A stretch of 64,000 nucleotides of DNA, taken from NCBI RefSeq assembly GCF_028682455.1, contig NZ_JANHLD010000001.1, positions 434,001 to 498,000 on the forward strand. Reading direction: 5' to 3'. Under the pieces are notes generated by a model. That model was not told where the DNA came from. It did no database searches and saw nothing but the letters and a program-made list of their open reading frames with translations. Source of the stretch: Pseudomonas putida (GTDB lineage Bacteria; Pseudomonadota; Gammaproteobacteria; Pseudomonadales; Pseudomonadaceae). Positions 19,041 to 30,804 of the stretch are shown here, one piece after another (the stretch's first letter is position 1; each line of letters opens with the position of its first letter). A program made the translations under genes and the position numbers.

Positions 19041-20768
19041 GTGGCCCGCATTCGCAGACTGATTATCAGCAACTTCCGATCTATCCAGGCGCTCGACTGG
19101 GTGCCGGCCCCAGGAATTAACTGCCTCATAGGTCCTGGCGATAGTGGAAAGTCCAGCATTCTAGATGCGATTGACCTTTGCGTCGGTGCCCGCCGGGGCG
19201 GCACGTTCGGCGACATGGACTTCTTCGCTCTGAACGTCGAAACACCCATCACCATCAGTGTGACGCTTGGCGATTTGCCGGTATCGCTGATGGATATCGA
19301 TGTTTACGGCGAGTTCTTGCGTGGATTCAATCCAGGAACGGGAGAAGTCGACGACGAACCGCGAGCGGGGCTGGAGACCGTTATCACCTTGCTTCTGCAA
19401 GTTGGTGCCGATTTGGAACCTACCTGGACACTTTTTTCTGAGCGTGCGGAGCAGCAGCAACTCGAACGCACTCTTCCCTGGAAGGAACGAGCGGCACTAG
19501 CACCCGCCCGTATCGGCAGCTTTGCGAGTTCGAACTTGTCGTGGAGTCGTGGCTCAGTGCTCAATCGACTTACTGACGAGCGTGCAGAGCTAGGTGCCGA
19601 ACTTGCGCGCGCCGCGAGGCAAGCAAGAGCGAACTTTGGCAATCAAGCCGCCGGACATCTAACTCAGACGCTTGAGGTGGTGCAACGCACGGCTCAGCAT
19701 CTTGGGGTTTCGGTTGGAGCGATGCCACAAGCACTCCTTGACGCACATTCTGTGTCGATTGGCGAGGGTGCGATCGCGCTGCACAGCGACACAGGCATTC
19801 CCCTTCGCTCCCTTGGCACGGGCTCGTCGCGATTGCTAGTGGCAGGGTTGCAAAGAGCTGCAGCTAGCGCCGCGCCAATTGCTCTTGTCGATGAGGTGGA
19901 ATATGGGCTTGAACCTCATCGGCTCATGCGATTCTTGGACTCCCTGGGCGCAAAGGACGCTGCCGCTCCGCTGCAGGTCTTCATGACGACTCACTCACCG
20001 GTCGCGCTGCGCGAATTGTCCGGCAGCCAGTTATTCGTTGTTCGGTCTGGGCCTCAACGCCACAGCGTTATGGCGGCAGGGGAGGCCAACGAAGTACAAA
20101 GTACCCTTCGGAAGGACCCAGAGGCATTCCTCGCCAAATCCATTATCGTTTGCGAGGGTGCCAGCGAGGTTGGCTTCGCGCGTGGCCTTGATCAATGGTG
20201 GGTCAGTCTTGGCGCTACCTCATTCCTGGCTCATGGCGGCGCTTATGTGGACGCCGGCGGAGGAAGTCCCGATAACAGTCTTATCCGTGGAACAGCACTT
20301 CAGAACCTAGGCTATCGCGTGATGGTTTTTGTAGACGCCGACAAGCCTTCGACCGCGGGGCTCCCTGAAGCATTCTTGGCCGCAGGCGGACAAATTCTTA
20401 CATGGCGACCAAGCCTCACTTTGGAGGACGAGATCTTCCGCCATCTCAGTGACCAAGCACTCGATGCACTTCTGGCGAAAGCCGAAGCAATAGTGGGTGC
20501 AGAGCTGATGAACGCACACATCCAGTCGAAGTCCCAAGGACGTGTGACACTACATGACATCAAATCTGAAAGATTTATTCAGGGCTACTCGCCCGCGACG
20601 CGAGAGCTGTTGGGAGCTGCATCTCGTATCCGCAACAGCGGGTGGTTCAAGTCGTTGACAACCTATCAGGAGGTTGCAAGGGACATCGTCGGCCCGTCTC
20701 TACAGAACGCCGACCCGGGCTTCATGGCAGTCACGAATCAGCTCTGGACGTTTACAAGTGCCCCTTGA
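19041..20768 (+). CDS. OLD-family ATPase/Toprim nuclease, GajA-like
   Basis: 575 aa, GTG start at 19041 with GAGGA upstream. N-terminal ABC-type ATPase: Walker A 31-38 (GPGDSGKSS), signature region LGTGSSRLLVAGLQ, Walker B IALVDEVEYGLEP and switch His in TTHSPVAL. The C-terminal Toprim domain has E372 (IIVCEGASEVGF) and D432/D434 (VFVDADKP). This ATPase-Toprim order and length match class 2 OLD nucleases such as GajA (about 578 aa). Its stop overlaps the start of a UvrD-like helicase gene, the two-gene Gabija layout. Probably anti-phage; the partner is now disrupted. Confidence 0.85.
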   Translation: MARIRRLIISNFRSIQALDWVPAPGINCLIGPGDSGKSSILDAIDLCVGARRGGTFGDMDFFALNVETPITISVTLGDLPVSLMDIDVYGEFLRGFNPGTGEVDDEPRAGLETVITLLLQVGADLEPTWTLFSERAEQQQLERTLPWKERAALAPARIGSFASSNLSWSRGSVLNRLTDERAELGAELARAARQARANFGNQAAGHLTQTLEVVQRTAQHLGVSVGAMPQALLDAHSVSIGEGAIALHSDTGIPLRSLGTGSSRLLVAGLQRAAASAAPIALVDEVEYGLEPHRLMRFLDSLGAKDAAAPLQVFMTTHSPVALRELSGSQLFVVRSGPQRHSVMAAGEANEVQSTLRKDPEAFLAKSIIVCEGASEVGFARGLDQWWVSLGATSFLAHGGAYVDAGGGSPDNSLIRGTALQNLGYRVMVFVDADKPSTAGLPEAFLAAGGQILTWRPSLTLEDEIFRHLSDQALDALLAKAEAIVGAELMNAHIQSKSQGRVTLHDIKSERFIQGYSPATRELLGAASRIRNSGWFKSLTTYQEVARDIVGPSLQNADPGFMAVTNQLWTFTSAP

Positions 20769-21887
20769 GATTGATCTTTTTGCTATCGAGCGTGGCTCCA
20801 TAACAGCCCCCGCAGGTTGTGGAAAAACGCAATTGATTGCCGAGACGCTCATCGCGCATAGACAGAGCAAACCCATCCTCGTACTAACGCATACGAACGC
20901 AGGCGTTGCGGCCTTACGGGCACGCCTGAGACGCGCCGGCGTCCCTAGCTCCGCCTATCGAGTATCCACCATCGACGGATTCTCGATGCGCCTCATCGCC
21001 AAGTTCCCGGCGCGAAGCGGCCATAACCCGCAAATCTTGGAGCTCCACCAGCCCAACACTGACTACCCTGCAATTCGAGAGGCTGCCAGGCAGTTACTGC
21101 ACGCTGGCCACCTTGCTCAGTCTCTCCGTGCCACCTACGCGCGGTTGCTTGTCGACGAGTACCAAGACTGCAATGTGGTCCAGCACGCTATCGTTTCAGG
21201 TTTAGCCCAGGTGCTTCCGACCTGCGTGCTCGGTGATCCAATGCAAGCCATCTTCGACTTCCGTGGCAACCGACTGGTGCATTGGACGAACGAGGTACTA
21301 CCCCAATTCCCGGCAGCGGGAGAACTGGGGACGCCGTGGCGCTGGCGACTGGCCGGCGCTGAGAACCTCGGGCAGTGGCTGCTCGCCATACGGCAACAAC
21401 TTCAAGCTGGCCAGCCGGTGGATCTGCGCACGGCTCCGGCTGAAGTGCGCTGGGTGCAGCTCAACGCCGGGACCGAAGTCCAGCAGCGGCTGGTGGCCGC
21501 TAGAACCGAGTCACCCAACGCTCGGGGCAGCGTCCTCATCATCGGGGACTCCATCAACGTGCAAGGTCGCCATCAGCTCACGAGCCAGACACCCGGCGCC
21601 ATGGCCGTCGAAGCCGTCGACCTAAGGGACCTCGTCAACTTCGCCAGGAACTTTAACCTGCAGGGTGCCAATGCTCTGGCACAACTTGCGGAATTTGCTT
21701 CAAGCGTGATGACGGGGGTAGGTGCAGCAAACCTGCGAACGCGTGTGGAGTCTCTGCGCACAGGACGTGCCCGAACGCCACCGACCCCGGCCGAGGCCGA
21801 GGCCGTCGCATTCGTCGGGGAGCCAACACCGCAGCGAGCACTCCTTGTGCTCAACGCCCTCGCCGAACAGCCGGGGGCACGGGTGTA
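20758..21887 (+). pseudogene. UvrD-like helicase, GajB-like: 5' part, split by transposon
   Basis: The GTG at 20758 overlaps the nuclease stop (TGA 20766-20768). Walker A about 17-24 (APAGCGKTQ), Walker B D133-E134 (LLVDEYQDC), motif III LGDPMQAIFDF. Coding sequence is intact up to the insertion point, where the transposon end creates a TAG at 21886. Removing the transposon and one copy of the target repeat joins codon TA|C in frame with 36801-37098, giving 475 aa, near the ~494 aa of GajB. Superfamily 1 helicase of a Gabija-like defence system, presumably inactive as it stands. Confidence 0.85.
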
Positions 21888-21934
21888 GGGGTTATGCCGA
21901 GATAAGGCAAAAATTAGGACATTCGTTCTGCAAG
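21888..21934 (+). repeat. Left terminal inverted repeat of mercury transposon
   Basis: GGGGTTATGCCGAGATAAGG then CAAAAATTAGGACATTCG and TTCTGCAAG. It differs from the right end at a handful of positions. Confidence 0.92.
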
Positions 21935-22037
21935 ATATTGAACTAAAAGGAAATTTATTGAGTTCTTGATTGCTGGTCATCCCCCGCCTGACTAGCCGTC
22001 TATGCTGATGTTTTGCCTTACTTGGGGGATGAACTCA

Positions 22038-25000
22038 ATGGCTTCGGTGGAAAGGACAGCCTACCGGCTCTTGCCCAGTCAGTTGCCAGCTAAGGAGCTG
22101 CATCGATGCTATTCCCTGTCTGATTCAGAGATCGAATGGGTCAATAACACCGCTAAGAGTCCAGCGCTATCGATTGGGCTGGCAATCCAACTAAAGGTGT
22201 TTCAGCAGCTACACTATTTTGTTCCGTTCGAGGAGCTTCCTCAGGAGCTCATCAGTCATGTCCGACAATGCCTTCGCTACGGCGCACGAATAGCTCCGCG
22301 CTACAGCAACCCCCGCACCCTTTACCGACACCAAGCGGCGGTTCGGCAGTACCTGCAGGTTACACCCTTCTATAGCAGCGACGGGCTAGCGATCACTGAG
22401 GAAATCGCACGTGACTGCGCTGTAGTGCTTGAGCAGCGAGTCGATCTCATTAATGCCATGCTTGATGAGCTGATTCAGCGTGGCTATGAGCTTCCGGCTT
22501 ATTCGACGCTCAACAACATCGCAGAAACCGCTTTGGCGAGTGCTCAGGAAGTTACCTTCAACCTGATCGTGCTCCGAGCGCCAATCGAGGTGATCTACAA
22601 GCTAAAGGAGCTGCTCGACACGGATTTCGGGCGTCGGCAGAGTGACTTCAACGCACTCAAGCAGGCACCCAAGAAGCCTTCCCGCAAGCACCTGGAGGTG
22701 TTGATCGACCACCTGGCGTGGTTAGAGAGCTTCGGAGATCTGGATGCCATTCTTGAGGGGGTCGTCGATGCTAAGATCCGCCACTTCGCCATCCAAGCCG
22801 CCGCGTCGGACGTCGCCGAGCTGAAGGACTGCTCGCTGCCGAAACGCTACACACTGATGCTGGCCTTGATCTATCGGATGCGGGTGCGAACTCGGGATCA
22901 CCTGGCCGAGATGTTCATCCGACGGATTTCGACGATCCACAAACGCGCCAAGGAGGAGTTGGAGCAAATCCAGGCGCGGCAACGCCAGAAGCTGGAGCAA
23001 CTGGCGGCCACCCTGGATGGCGTGGTGCAGATTCTTGTTCAGGAACCGGATGACCAGGAGGCTGGCAGTCTGATCCGGGAATTCCTCTCTCCCGATGGCA
23101 ACCTGGATCGGTTGCGCGAGACTTGCGCCGAAGTCCAGGCTACGGGCGGTAACAACTACCTGCCGCTGATCTGGAAGCACTTCAAGTCCCATCGCTCGCT
23201 GTTGTTCCGTCTGAGCCACCTTCTTCAACTGGAACCCACGACTCAGGATCGCTCACTTATCCAGGCGCTTCAGCTCATCCAGGACAGCGAAAATCTACAC
23301 CGCGAGTGGATCGACGAGCATGTCGACTTGTCGTTTGCGTCGGAGCGCTGGGTTAAGGTCGTGCGTCGTCCTGCCAGTGAAGGGCCACCTACCAACCGGC
23401 GCTATCTGGAAGTCTGCGTGTTCTCTTACCTGGCCAGTGAGCTGCGCTCGGGTGATATGTGCGTGCTGGGGTCGGAATCTTTCGCCGACTACCGTAAGCA
23501 GTTGCTGCCCTGGGAAGAATGTTTCCATCGTCTACCGGCCTACTGCGAAAAGGTGGGGCTGCCTGGCACGGCGAAGGAGTTTGTCGCCTCCCTCAAGATT
23601 CAGCTGGAGGAAACCGCGCAGCATCTGGATGAAAAATTCCCTTCTTGCCGAGGTGACGTATCGATCAATGAAGCCGGCGAACCGGTGCTACGCCGAGTGA
23701 TAGCGCGGGACATCCCGCCTTCGGCCATCTCGCTACAGACGGCGCTTATGCAGCGCATGCCGGCCAGGCACGTGCTCGACATCATGGCCAACATTGAGCA
23801 TTGGATTCAGTTCACTCGGCATTTCGGGCCGATGTCCGGCAACGAGCCAAAGCTCAAAGAACCGGCCGAGCGCTACCTGATGACGATCTTCGCCATGGGC
23901 TGCAACCTTGGCCCCAACCAGGCCGCACGGCATCTGGCCGGTAATGTCACGCCGCACATGCTGTCCTATACGAATCGCCGCCATCTCTCGCTTGAGAAGT
24001 TAGACAAGGCTAACCGCGAGCTGGTGGAACTCTATCTGCAACTTGACCTGCCCAAGCTCTGGGGCGATGGCAAGGCGGTGGCCGCGGACGGTACGCAGTT
24101 CGACTTCTATGACGACAATCTGCTGGCCGGCTACCACTTCCGCTATCGCAAGATGGGGGCCGTGGCGTACCGACACGTGGCCAATAACTACATCGCGGTG
24201 TTCCAGCACTTCATCCCGCCTGGTATCTGGGAGGCAATCTATGTGATTGAGGGGTTGCTCAAGGTCGACCTCAGCGTCGAACCCGATACGGTGTACTCTG
24301 ACACCCAGGGCCAGTCGGCCACGGTGTTCGCCTTCACTCATCTGCTGGGCATCAATCTGATGCCGCGTATCCGCAACTGGCGCGACCTGGTGATGTGCCG
24401 GCCAGATCGCGGCGTTTCGTATAAACACATCAACCGTCTGTTCACCGACACCGCCGACTGGCACCTGATCGAAACCCACTGGCAGGATCTGATGCAGGTC
24501 GCGTTGTCAATCCAGGCCGGCAAGATTTCCTCACCTATGCTGCTGCGCAAACTTGGCTCCTACAGTCGGCGCAACAAGCTCTATCATGCCGCGCAAGCGC
24601 TGGGCAGCGTGATCCGGACGATCTTCCTACTCAACTGGATCGGCAGCCGCGAGTTGCGCCAGGAAGTCACCGCCAACACCAATAAGATCGAGTCCTACAA
24701 CGGCTTCTCTAAGTGGCTGTCCTTTGGCGGTGACGTGATCGCCGAAAACGATCCGGACGAGCAACAGAAACGCCTGCGCTACAACGACATGGTGGCCTCG
24801 TCGGTGATCCTGCAGAACACCGTGGACATGATGCGCATCCTGCAGAAGCTCGCCCGTGATGGCTGGCAGTTCACTGACGACGACGTATCGTTTCTCAGCC
24901 CCTACCTAACCAGCAATGTCAAACGTTTTGGGGAGTTCAACCTGAAACTCAAACGCCCACCGGAACCCTGGATCAAGGATTCCATTTTCCAGCAGGCTGC

Positions 25001-25055
25001 GGGATCAATGCGTGCGAAACAGATGTCTGACAGCAACGTTGAGGTGACGAACTGA
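22038..25055 (+). CDS. tnpA: Tn3-family transposase TnpA (Tn4652/Tn5041 type)
   Basis: 1005 aa from the ATG at 22038, preceded by GGGGGA; longer in-frame starts lack a ribosome-binding site. Full length for the family (Tn4652 TnpA is about 1004 aa). The catalytic DDE triad is visible: D684 (AVAADGTQFDFYDD), D755 (TVYSDTQGQS) and E885 (NTNKIESYNGFSKWL). It cuts and joins the 47-bp ends in replicative transposition. Overlaps tnpC by one base. Confidence 0.95.
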   Translation: MASVERTAYRLLPSQLPAKELHRCYSLSDSEIEWVNNTAKSPALSIGLAIQLKVFQQLHYFVPFEELPQELISHVRQCLRYGARIAPRYSNPRTLYRHQAAVRQYLQVTPFYSSDGLAITEEIARDCAVVLEQRVDLINAMLDELIQRGYELPAYSTLNNIAETALASAQEVTFNLIVLRAPIEVIYKLKELLDTDFGRRQSDFNALKQAPKKPSRKHLEVLIDHLAWLESFGDLDAILEGVVDAKIRHFAIQAAASDVAELKDCSLPKRYTLMLALIYRMRVRTRDHLAEMFIRRISTIHKRAKEELEQIQARQRQKLEQLAATLDGVVQILVQEPDDQEAGSLIREFLSPDGNLDRLRETCAEVQATGGNNYLPLIWKHFKSHRSLLFRLSHLLQLEPTTQDRSLIQALQLIQDSENLHREWIDEHVDLSFASERWVKVVRRPASEGPPTNRRYLEVCVFSYLASELRSGDMCVLGSESFADYRKQLLPWEECFHRLPAYCEKVGLPGTAKEFVASLKIQLEETAQHLDEKFPSCRGDVSINEAGEPVLRRVIARDIPPSAISLQTALMQRMPARHVLDIMANIEHWIQFTRHFGPMSGNEPKLKEPAERYLMTIFAMGCNLGPNQAARHLAGNVTPHMLSYTNRRHLSLEKLDKANRELVELYLQLDLPKLWGDGKAVAADGTQFDFYDDNLLAGYHFRYRKMGAVAYRHVANNYIAVFQHFIPPGIWEAIYVIEGLLKVDLSVEPDTVYSDTQGQSATVFAFTHLLGINLMPRIRNWRDLVMCRPDRGVSYKHINRLFTDTADWHLIETHWQDLMQVALSIQAGKISSPMLLRKLGSYSRRNKLYHAAQALGSVIRTIFLLNWIGSRELRQEVTANTNKIESYNGFSKWLSFGGDVIAENDPDEQQKRLRYNDMVASSVILQNTVDMMRILQKLARDGWQFTDDDVSFLSPYLTSNVKRFGEFNLKLKRPPEPWIKDSIFQQAAGSMRAKQMSDSNVEVTN

Positions 25056-25417
25056 TGCATATCCCGCCAGCTTCGTTCCGCGTGACACCTTATGGGGACG
25101 TCGATACCAAGGTACTCGACTCTCTGCGTGCAAGCTACGACACCGCTCAGTTGCTCAACTTGGTCGACCGGCTGGATGCCTGCCTTGCTGAAATCGGAGG
25201 GGTCGGCAGCATTCGAGAAGACTTCCTACGCCTGCATGGCATGGCCATGACGGTGCTGGAAGGTTTCCCCCTCACTGTGGCTACCAGTGATGTCGACAGT
25301 ATTTGGGCGCAGGCGATGGCCCTTCAAGAGGATATTTCTGCTTTATGTTCATGCTTGCAGGCGGGTTCTAAACACGTTGCTCCTTTGGCAGCGCTTGCTC
25401 CTGACTATCAGGACTAG
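25055..25417 (+). CDS. tnpC: TnpC, regulator of transposase level
   Basis: 120 aa; its ATG shares a base with the tnpA stop (TGATG). In Tn4652, TnpC (also about 120 aa) lowers the amount of transposase after transcription. No DNA-binding motif is visible. Position, length and coupling support the call. Confidence 0.8.
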   Translation: MHIPPASFRVTPYGDVDTKVLDSLRASYDTAQLLNLVDRLDACLAEIGGVGSIREDFLRLHGMAMTVLEGFPLTVATSDVDSIWAQAMALQEDISALCSCLQAGSKHVAPLAALAPDYQD

Positions 25418-25710
25418 ACTATTCGTGCAAATGGGCTGCCGGCAGACTGAATACAATGGAGGTGCAGAGTAAAACTGATGCTGCAGGACTGACGAGTAAC
25501 TCTATAGCATCGCTGTACTGTGGGGTGAATTTGACTCTGGGTAGCCGGTTTTGACGCCCTGTAGGCACGCTGCCATCCTCCCGGGCATCGGCCTAGATAA
25601 AACTACTGACGAAGCCTTCGGGCTTACATTAGCCACGAGCGGACTTGCATTAAATCTCAATGGACTCACGCTTTCTAAAAAAAACCAGAGCCACTTTCCA
25701 GAGGCAAAGA
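25418..25710. other. Spacer between tnpC and the end of the mer operon
   Basis: About 290 bp without a supportable gene; a convergent junction between tnpC and the mer operon. Confidence 0.5.
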
Positions 25711-25923
25711 TTAGTCGTCGTGACGGGTACTGACCTCTGGTGTGCAGGGGTGATCAGGCTCGGATGCCGCTCTCTTATCCGCGCGCGATATGAAGCGCTG
25801 ATAGCATTCAAGGCCACAGAAGTGCACGACGTACTCGGTACCTTCCGGCGTCAGTGCGGCGTCAAGGGAAATTTCCTTGCAACATTCGCAGCAACTGATA
25901 GTGGGGGTGTCGTTTGCGTTCAT
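25711..25923 (-). CDS. DUF3330 protein at end of mer operon
   Basis: 70 aa from the ATG at 25923. Cys-rich: [10 protein letters not shown] near the start and [11 protein letters not shown] around residue 40, a likely metal-binding pair. DUF3330 proteins are common after merE in mercury transposons. The frame is open upstream through an EAL-domain remnant, so a fusion is possible, but the internal ATG gives the family-like length. Role unproven; mercury binding is plausible. Confidence 0.75.
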   Translation of the reverse strand: MNANDTPTISCCECCKEISLDAALTPEGTEYVVHFCGLECYQRFISRADKRAASEPDHPCTPEVSTRHDD

Positions 25924-26090
25924 GATGGGGTTTCTCCATCGTCCAAGAAAACCTAGTAACTCTTCCACACCTGCGATCGAACCTGCGCGCAGATCGACCT
26001 GCGGCTGGCAGTGCAGCAACAATTCCCAACGCTCCCAAGCCTGCCGCAACTCGGCAGCGGAGACCGCGCCGTGCTCCGAGCGGGTCACGC
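25924..26090 (-). pseudogene. Remnant of urf2-type EAL-domain gene
   Basis: The frame entering DUF3330 reads [20 protein letters not shown], then [17 protein letters not shown]. This matches the start of EAL phosphodiesterase domains (ELRxALExxExxLxYQPxVDL), as in urf2 of other mer transposons. The EAL signature itself is gone and the sequence runs directly into DUF3330. Non-functional as a phosphodiesterase. Confidence 0.6.
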
Positions 26091-26321
26091 CCGCTTCCGA
26101 AAGGCCCGTAGAGCCGCTCTCAGGAAGAGGACGAAGAGAACCGTCAGCACGAGCGTCGCGAGGCTCCAATGCTCGCTGACGAAGGCCCCGGCCGCAGTCC
26201 CCGAGAGCAGTAATGCCAGCACCGGCAGATGGCAGGGGCAAGTGAGCGCGGCGAGCACACCCCACGTGTAGGCGTGCCAGCGGGGCATCTTGATTGATTC
26301 GGATTGGTTGGTATTACGCAT
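26085..26321 (-). CDS. merE: MerE, mercury transporter
   Basis: 78 aa from the ATG at 26321, the usual MerE length. Two membrane helices with the vicinal-type Cys motif in [17 protein letters not shown]. MerE carries Hg(II)/methylmercury across the inner membrane. Its start overlaps the merD stop by 8 bp. Confidence 0.88.
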   Translation of the reverse strand: MRNTNQSESIKMPRWHAYTWGVLAALTCPCHLPVLALLLSGTAAGAFVSEHWSLATLVLTVLFVLFLRAALRAFRKRA

Positions 26322-26676
26322 GGGTGTGACCTTCGATGGCACGATGAGTCAGCCCGGCCAACTCCGTTTTCACTGCGTCTAAAGCTGCCAGCCGGGTCGC
26401 GATTTGCCCAAGCAAGCGGTCGATACACCCGATCACATCGGTACTATCGTCTGCATCGAGCGCTCGACAGAGCCGCGCCAATTCGTCGAGCCCGATACCG
26501 GACTCAAAGGCGGCACGTACGAAGCACAGCCGCGCCAGGGACCGCTCATCGAAAATGCCGTAACCGCTTTCCGTGCGCCGCGCGGGGTGCAGCAAGCCGC
26601 GCAGCATATAATCTCGGACTATATGGACACTGACGCCCGCGTCCTCGGCCAATCTGGATATGGAGTAGGCATTCAT
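26314..26676 (-). CDS. merD: MerD, co-regulator of mer operon
   Basis: 120 aa from the ATG at 26676 with GGGAG upstream; a GTG nine bases earlier is possible. N-terminal MerR-like HTH (YSISRLAEDAGVSVHIVRDY) and LCFVRAAFESGIGLDELARL, but without the Hg-binding Cys set of MerR. MerD binds the mer operator weakly and helps switch the operon off after Hg is removed. Confidence 0.9.
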   Translation of the reverse strand: MNAYSISRLAEDAGVSVHIVRDYMLRGLLHPARRTESGYGIFDERSLARLCFVRAAFESGIGLDELARLCRALDADDSTDVIGCIDRLLGQIATRLAALDAVKTELAGLTHRAIEGHTHA

Positions 26677-27092
26677 CGCCGACACTCCCGACCTTCACCG
26701 CAAACTGGGGCGCTCAGATATTTCCTTCCGGCTAGGCGCTCAGGTAGCCAGATGAGCAACGGTGCAGCTCCCAGAGCCAGTAGCAGCCACAACCTGGAGA
26801 GATGCTCGCCGTTTTGGTCAAACACATAAGCCAATAGCGCACCAACTGCGAGCAACAGGAAGTGAGGCCCCGTTATGTAGCAGTGAAGGCGGCGACAACG
26901 CGTGGCGTTGACCAGGCAGGCGCCGCCCATCACGGCCAGCGCGGCGCCTGCTGCCAGGAACAACGCGGGGCGTCGATTAGACAGAACAATCGCTATCGTC
27001 GCCACGACGGCAGGCAGGCCCCAGAAGCTGACCAACTGCCATGTCTTGCGTAGGCTGTCGCACCTACCGAGATCGTCTGCCGTGTTGCTCAT
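26673..27092 (-). CDS. MerA-MerD intergenic membrane protein (orfY-like)
   Basis: 139 aa, ATG at 27092 after GAGGGAGG. About four membrane helices (~20-38, 43-60, 70-90, 98-115), with two Cys in TRCRRLHCYITGPHF between helices. It overlaps merD by 4 bp. Tn5041-type mer operons carry an ORF of unknown function (orfY, from memory) at this place. A mercury-transport role fits the location but is unproven. Confidence 0.75.
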   Translation of the reverse strand: MSNTADDLGRCDSLRKTWQLVSFWGLPAVVATIAIVLSNRRPALFLAAGAALAVMGGACLVNATRCRRLHCYITGPHFLLLAVGALLAYVFDQNGEHLSRLWLLLALGAAPLLIWLPERLAGRKYLSAPVCGEGRECRR

Positions 27093-27112
27093 GTTTCAAC
27101 CTCCCTCTCTCA

Positions 27113-29259
<2,147 letters not shown>

Positions 29260-29271
29260 CGGAAGTCCCTC

Positions 29272-29550
29272 CTATTGCTTGACGCTGGACGGATAGCCAG
29301 CGTCCTCGGTCGCCTTAGTCAGCGCCAGGGCATTGGTCTTGGTATCGTCGAAGGTGACGATGGCCTCGCGGTTCTCGAAACTCACCTCAGCCTTGGTCAC
29401 GCCATCGACCTTGGTCAACGCCGTCTTCACCGTAATCGGGCAGGCGGCGCAGGTCATGCCCGGCACCGCCAGGGTGACGGTCTGCGTGGCCGCCCAGACG
29501 GGTGTGGCGACCAGGCTGGCGAGGGCTAAGGATGCGAGCAGTTTTCTCAT
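29272..29550 (-). CDS. merP: MerP, periplasmic mercury-binding protein
   Basis: 92 aa; signal peptide 1-20 (LASLALASLVATPVWA) and one HMA domain with GMTCAAC near 31-36. Ribosome-binding site GGAGTTC. Scavenges periplasmic Hg(II) and passes it to MerT. Confidence 0.95.
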   Translation of the reverse strand: MRKLLASLALASLVATPVWAATQTVTLAVPGMTCAACPITVKTALTKVDGVTKAEVSFENREAIVTFDDTKTNALALTKATEDAGYPSSVKQ

Positions 29551-29563
29551 GGTGAACTCCTGA

Positions 29564-29914
29564 TCAGTAGAACAAGGGAAGGATGTAGGGGAAGCCGAGC
29601 GCGACCAGCACCAAGGCCGCCACCAGCCAGTACAGCAGCTTGTAGGAGGTACGTACCTGAGGGATGGCGCAGACCTCGCCCGGTGCGCAGGCTTGAGCGG
29701 GGCGGAAAATGCGCCGGTAGGCGAAGAACAGCGCCACCAGTGCCGCGCCGATGAAGAGCGGGCGGTACGGTTCCAGCACGGTCAGGTTACCGATCCAGGC
29801 CCCGCTGAATCCCAGTGCGATCAGAATCAGCGGCCCGAGACAGCAAGCCGAGGCGAGAATCGCCGCAAGCCCCCCGGCGACAAGAGGGGCGCGCCCGTTT
29901 GATGGTTCAGACAT
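29564..29914 (-). CDS. merT: MerT, inner-membrane mercury transporter
   Basis: 116 aa from the ATG at 29914, directly after GAAAGGAGAAATGC; the in-frame extension upstream overlaps the mer promoter and is not used. Three membrane helices, Cys pair in SACCLGPL in helix 1 and a second pair in CAPGEVC in the cytoplasmic loop. First structural gene of the operon. Confidence 0.95.
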   Translation of the reverse strand: MSEPSNGRAPLVAGGLAAILASACCLGPLILIALGFSGAWIGNLTVLEPYRPLFIGAALVALFFAYRRIFRPAQACAPGEVCAIPQVRTSYKLLYWLVAALVLVALGFPYILPLFY

Positions 29915-29949
29915 GCATTTCTCCTTTCGAGCATTTGATCGATGGTTTA

Positions 29950-29980
29950 AGGTTAGTCCCGTAGTCATGTACGGAATCAA
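29950..29980 (-). promoter_or_regulatory. mer operon promoter/operator
   Basis: Reading leftward: -35 TTGATT (29980-29975), a 19-bp spacer holding the dyad CCGTACATGACTACGG, and -10 TAACCT (29955-29950). The over-long 19-bp spacer is the hallmark of MerR-activated promoters: MerR-Hg untwists it. merR starts on the other strand at 29986. Confidence 0.93.
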
Positions 29981-29985
29981 GCGGT

Positions 29986-30426
29986 ATGAAAAACAATTTG
30001 GAAAGCCTGACCATTGGCGCTTTCGCCAAGGCGGCCGGGGTCAACGTGGAAACCATCCGGTTCTATCAACGCAAGGCGCTGTTACCCGAACCGGACAAGC
30101 CCTACGGCAGCATTCGCCGTTACGGTGAGGCGGATGTCGCCCGGGTGAAATTCGTTAAATCCGCGCAACGGCTGGGCTTTAGCCTCGATGAAGTGGCCGG
30201 GCTGTTGAGGCTGGATGACGGTGCTCACTGCGATGAAGCGCGTGTGCTCGCCGAGCAGAAGCTTGGGGATGTGCGTGGCAAGCTCGCGGATCTGCGACGG
30301 ATCGAGTCAGTTTTGGAGCAACTGGTTCACGACTGTTGTGCGAGCCACGGGACTGTTTCCTGTCCGCTGATCGTTTCGCTGCATGGGGACAACTCGGGCG
30401 TTAACCGAGGATTTCCCGTTGCGTAA
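29986..30426 (+). CDS. merR: MerR, mercury-responsive regulator
   Basis: 146 aa. N-terminal HTH ([20 protein letters not shown]), a long dimerisation helix, and the three Hg-ligand Cys at about 82, 117 and 126 ([17 protein letters not shown]). Represses and, with Hg(II), activates the divergent mer promoter. A 3' duplicate of this gene lies at 31379. Confidence 0.95.
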   Translation: MKNNLESLTIGAFAKAAGVNVETIRFYQRKALLPEPDKPYGSIRRYGEADVARVKFVKSAQRLGFSLDEVAGLLRLDDGAHCDEARVLAEQKLGDVRGKLADLRRIESVLEQLVHDCCASHGTVSCPLIVSLHGDNSGVNRGFPVA

Positions 30427-30452
30427 GGCGCCCCTGTTGGTCGGCTTGCGCT

Positions 30453-30485
30453 TAGAAAAAAGCGGCGCTCAATGAGCGCCGCTGA
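30453..30485 (-). terminator. Intrinsic terminator
   Basis: AGCGGCGCTCAATGAGCGCCGCT with an A-tract on its left side terminates minus-strand transcription from the PtrA-like gene at 30589; it may also limit merR read-through. Confidence 0.75.
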
Positions 30486-30588
30486 ATGGCCAAAGGAGCA
30501 CTTGCAAAGGGCACAGTTTGGTATTGCTATTTGCCCTCGCGCCTCAGCAGAGTGGGCTCACGTTGCATCTGGTCGAGTAGCACAGGCT

Positions 30589-30804
30589 CTACTTTGCAGG
30601 CGGACAGGCGGGCTGCGCTTCGCTACGGCCTGCCGCCGTGGGGCCCAGTTGCTTAATCTCCTTGACGGTTTCCGCCACCAGGGTCGCTTCAGCCCTCTCG
30701 CGTGCAGCAATTCGCTCAATCGCTCGGTCGCTCCCGCCCTCGGCCCATACGGTGGATGACAGCAGAGTCGCACCCACTACCAGCAGCAGTCTTAGGTGTT
30801 TCAT
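30589..30804 (-). CDS. Small periplasmic PtrA-like protein under a MerR-type promoter
   Basis: 71 aa; signal peptide 1-20 (LRLLLVVGATLLSSTVWA), then EGGSDRAIERIAARE as in PtrA N-terminal proteins, and a short tail ending ACPPAK with one Cys. Its upstream region and signal peptide are almost identical to those of the DUF2790 gene at 32708 in inverted orientation, while the mature parts differ. The promoter is MerR-like, so mercury control is expected. Function unknown; periplasmic metal binding is a guess. Confidence 0.7.
   Translation of the reverse strand: MKHLRLLLVVGATLLSSTVWAEGGSDRAIERIAARERAEATLVAETVKEIKQLGPTAAGRSEAQPACPPAK

Noticed and set aside
25711..26265. A single 184-aa gene covering the EAL remnant and DUF3330
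   Set aside because: The frame is open, but the first part is an EAL fragment and shadow of merE; DUF3330 has its own ATG and normal length.
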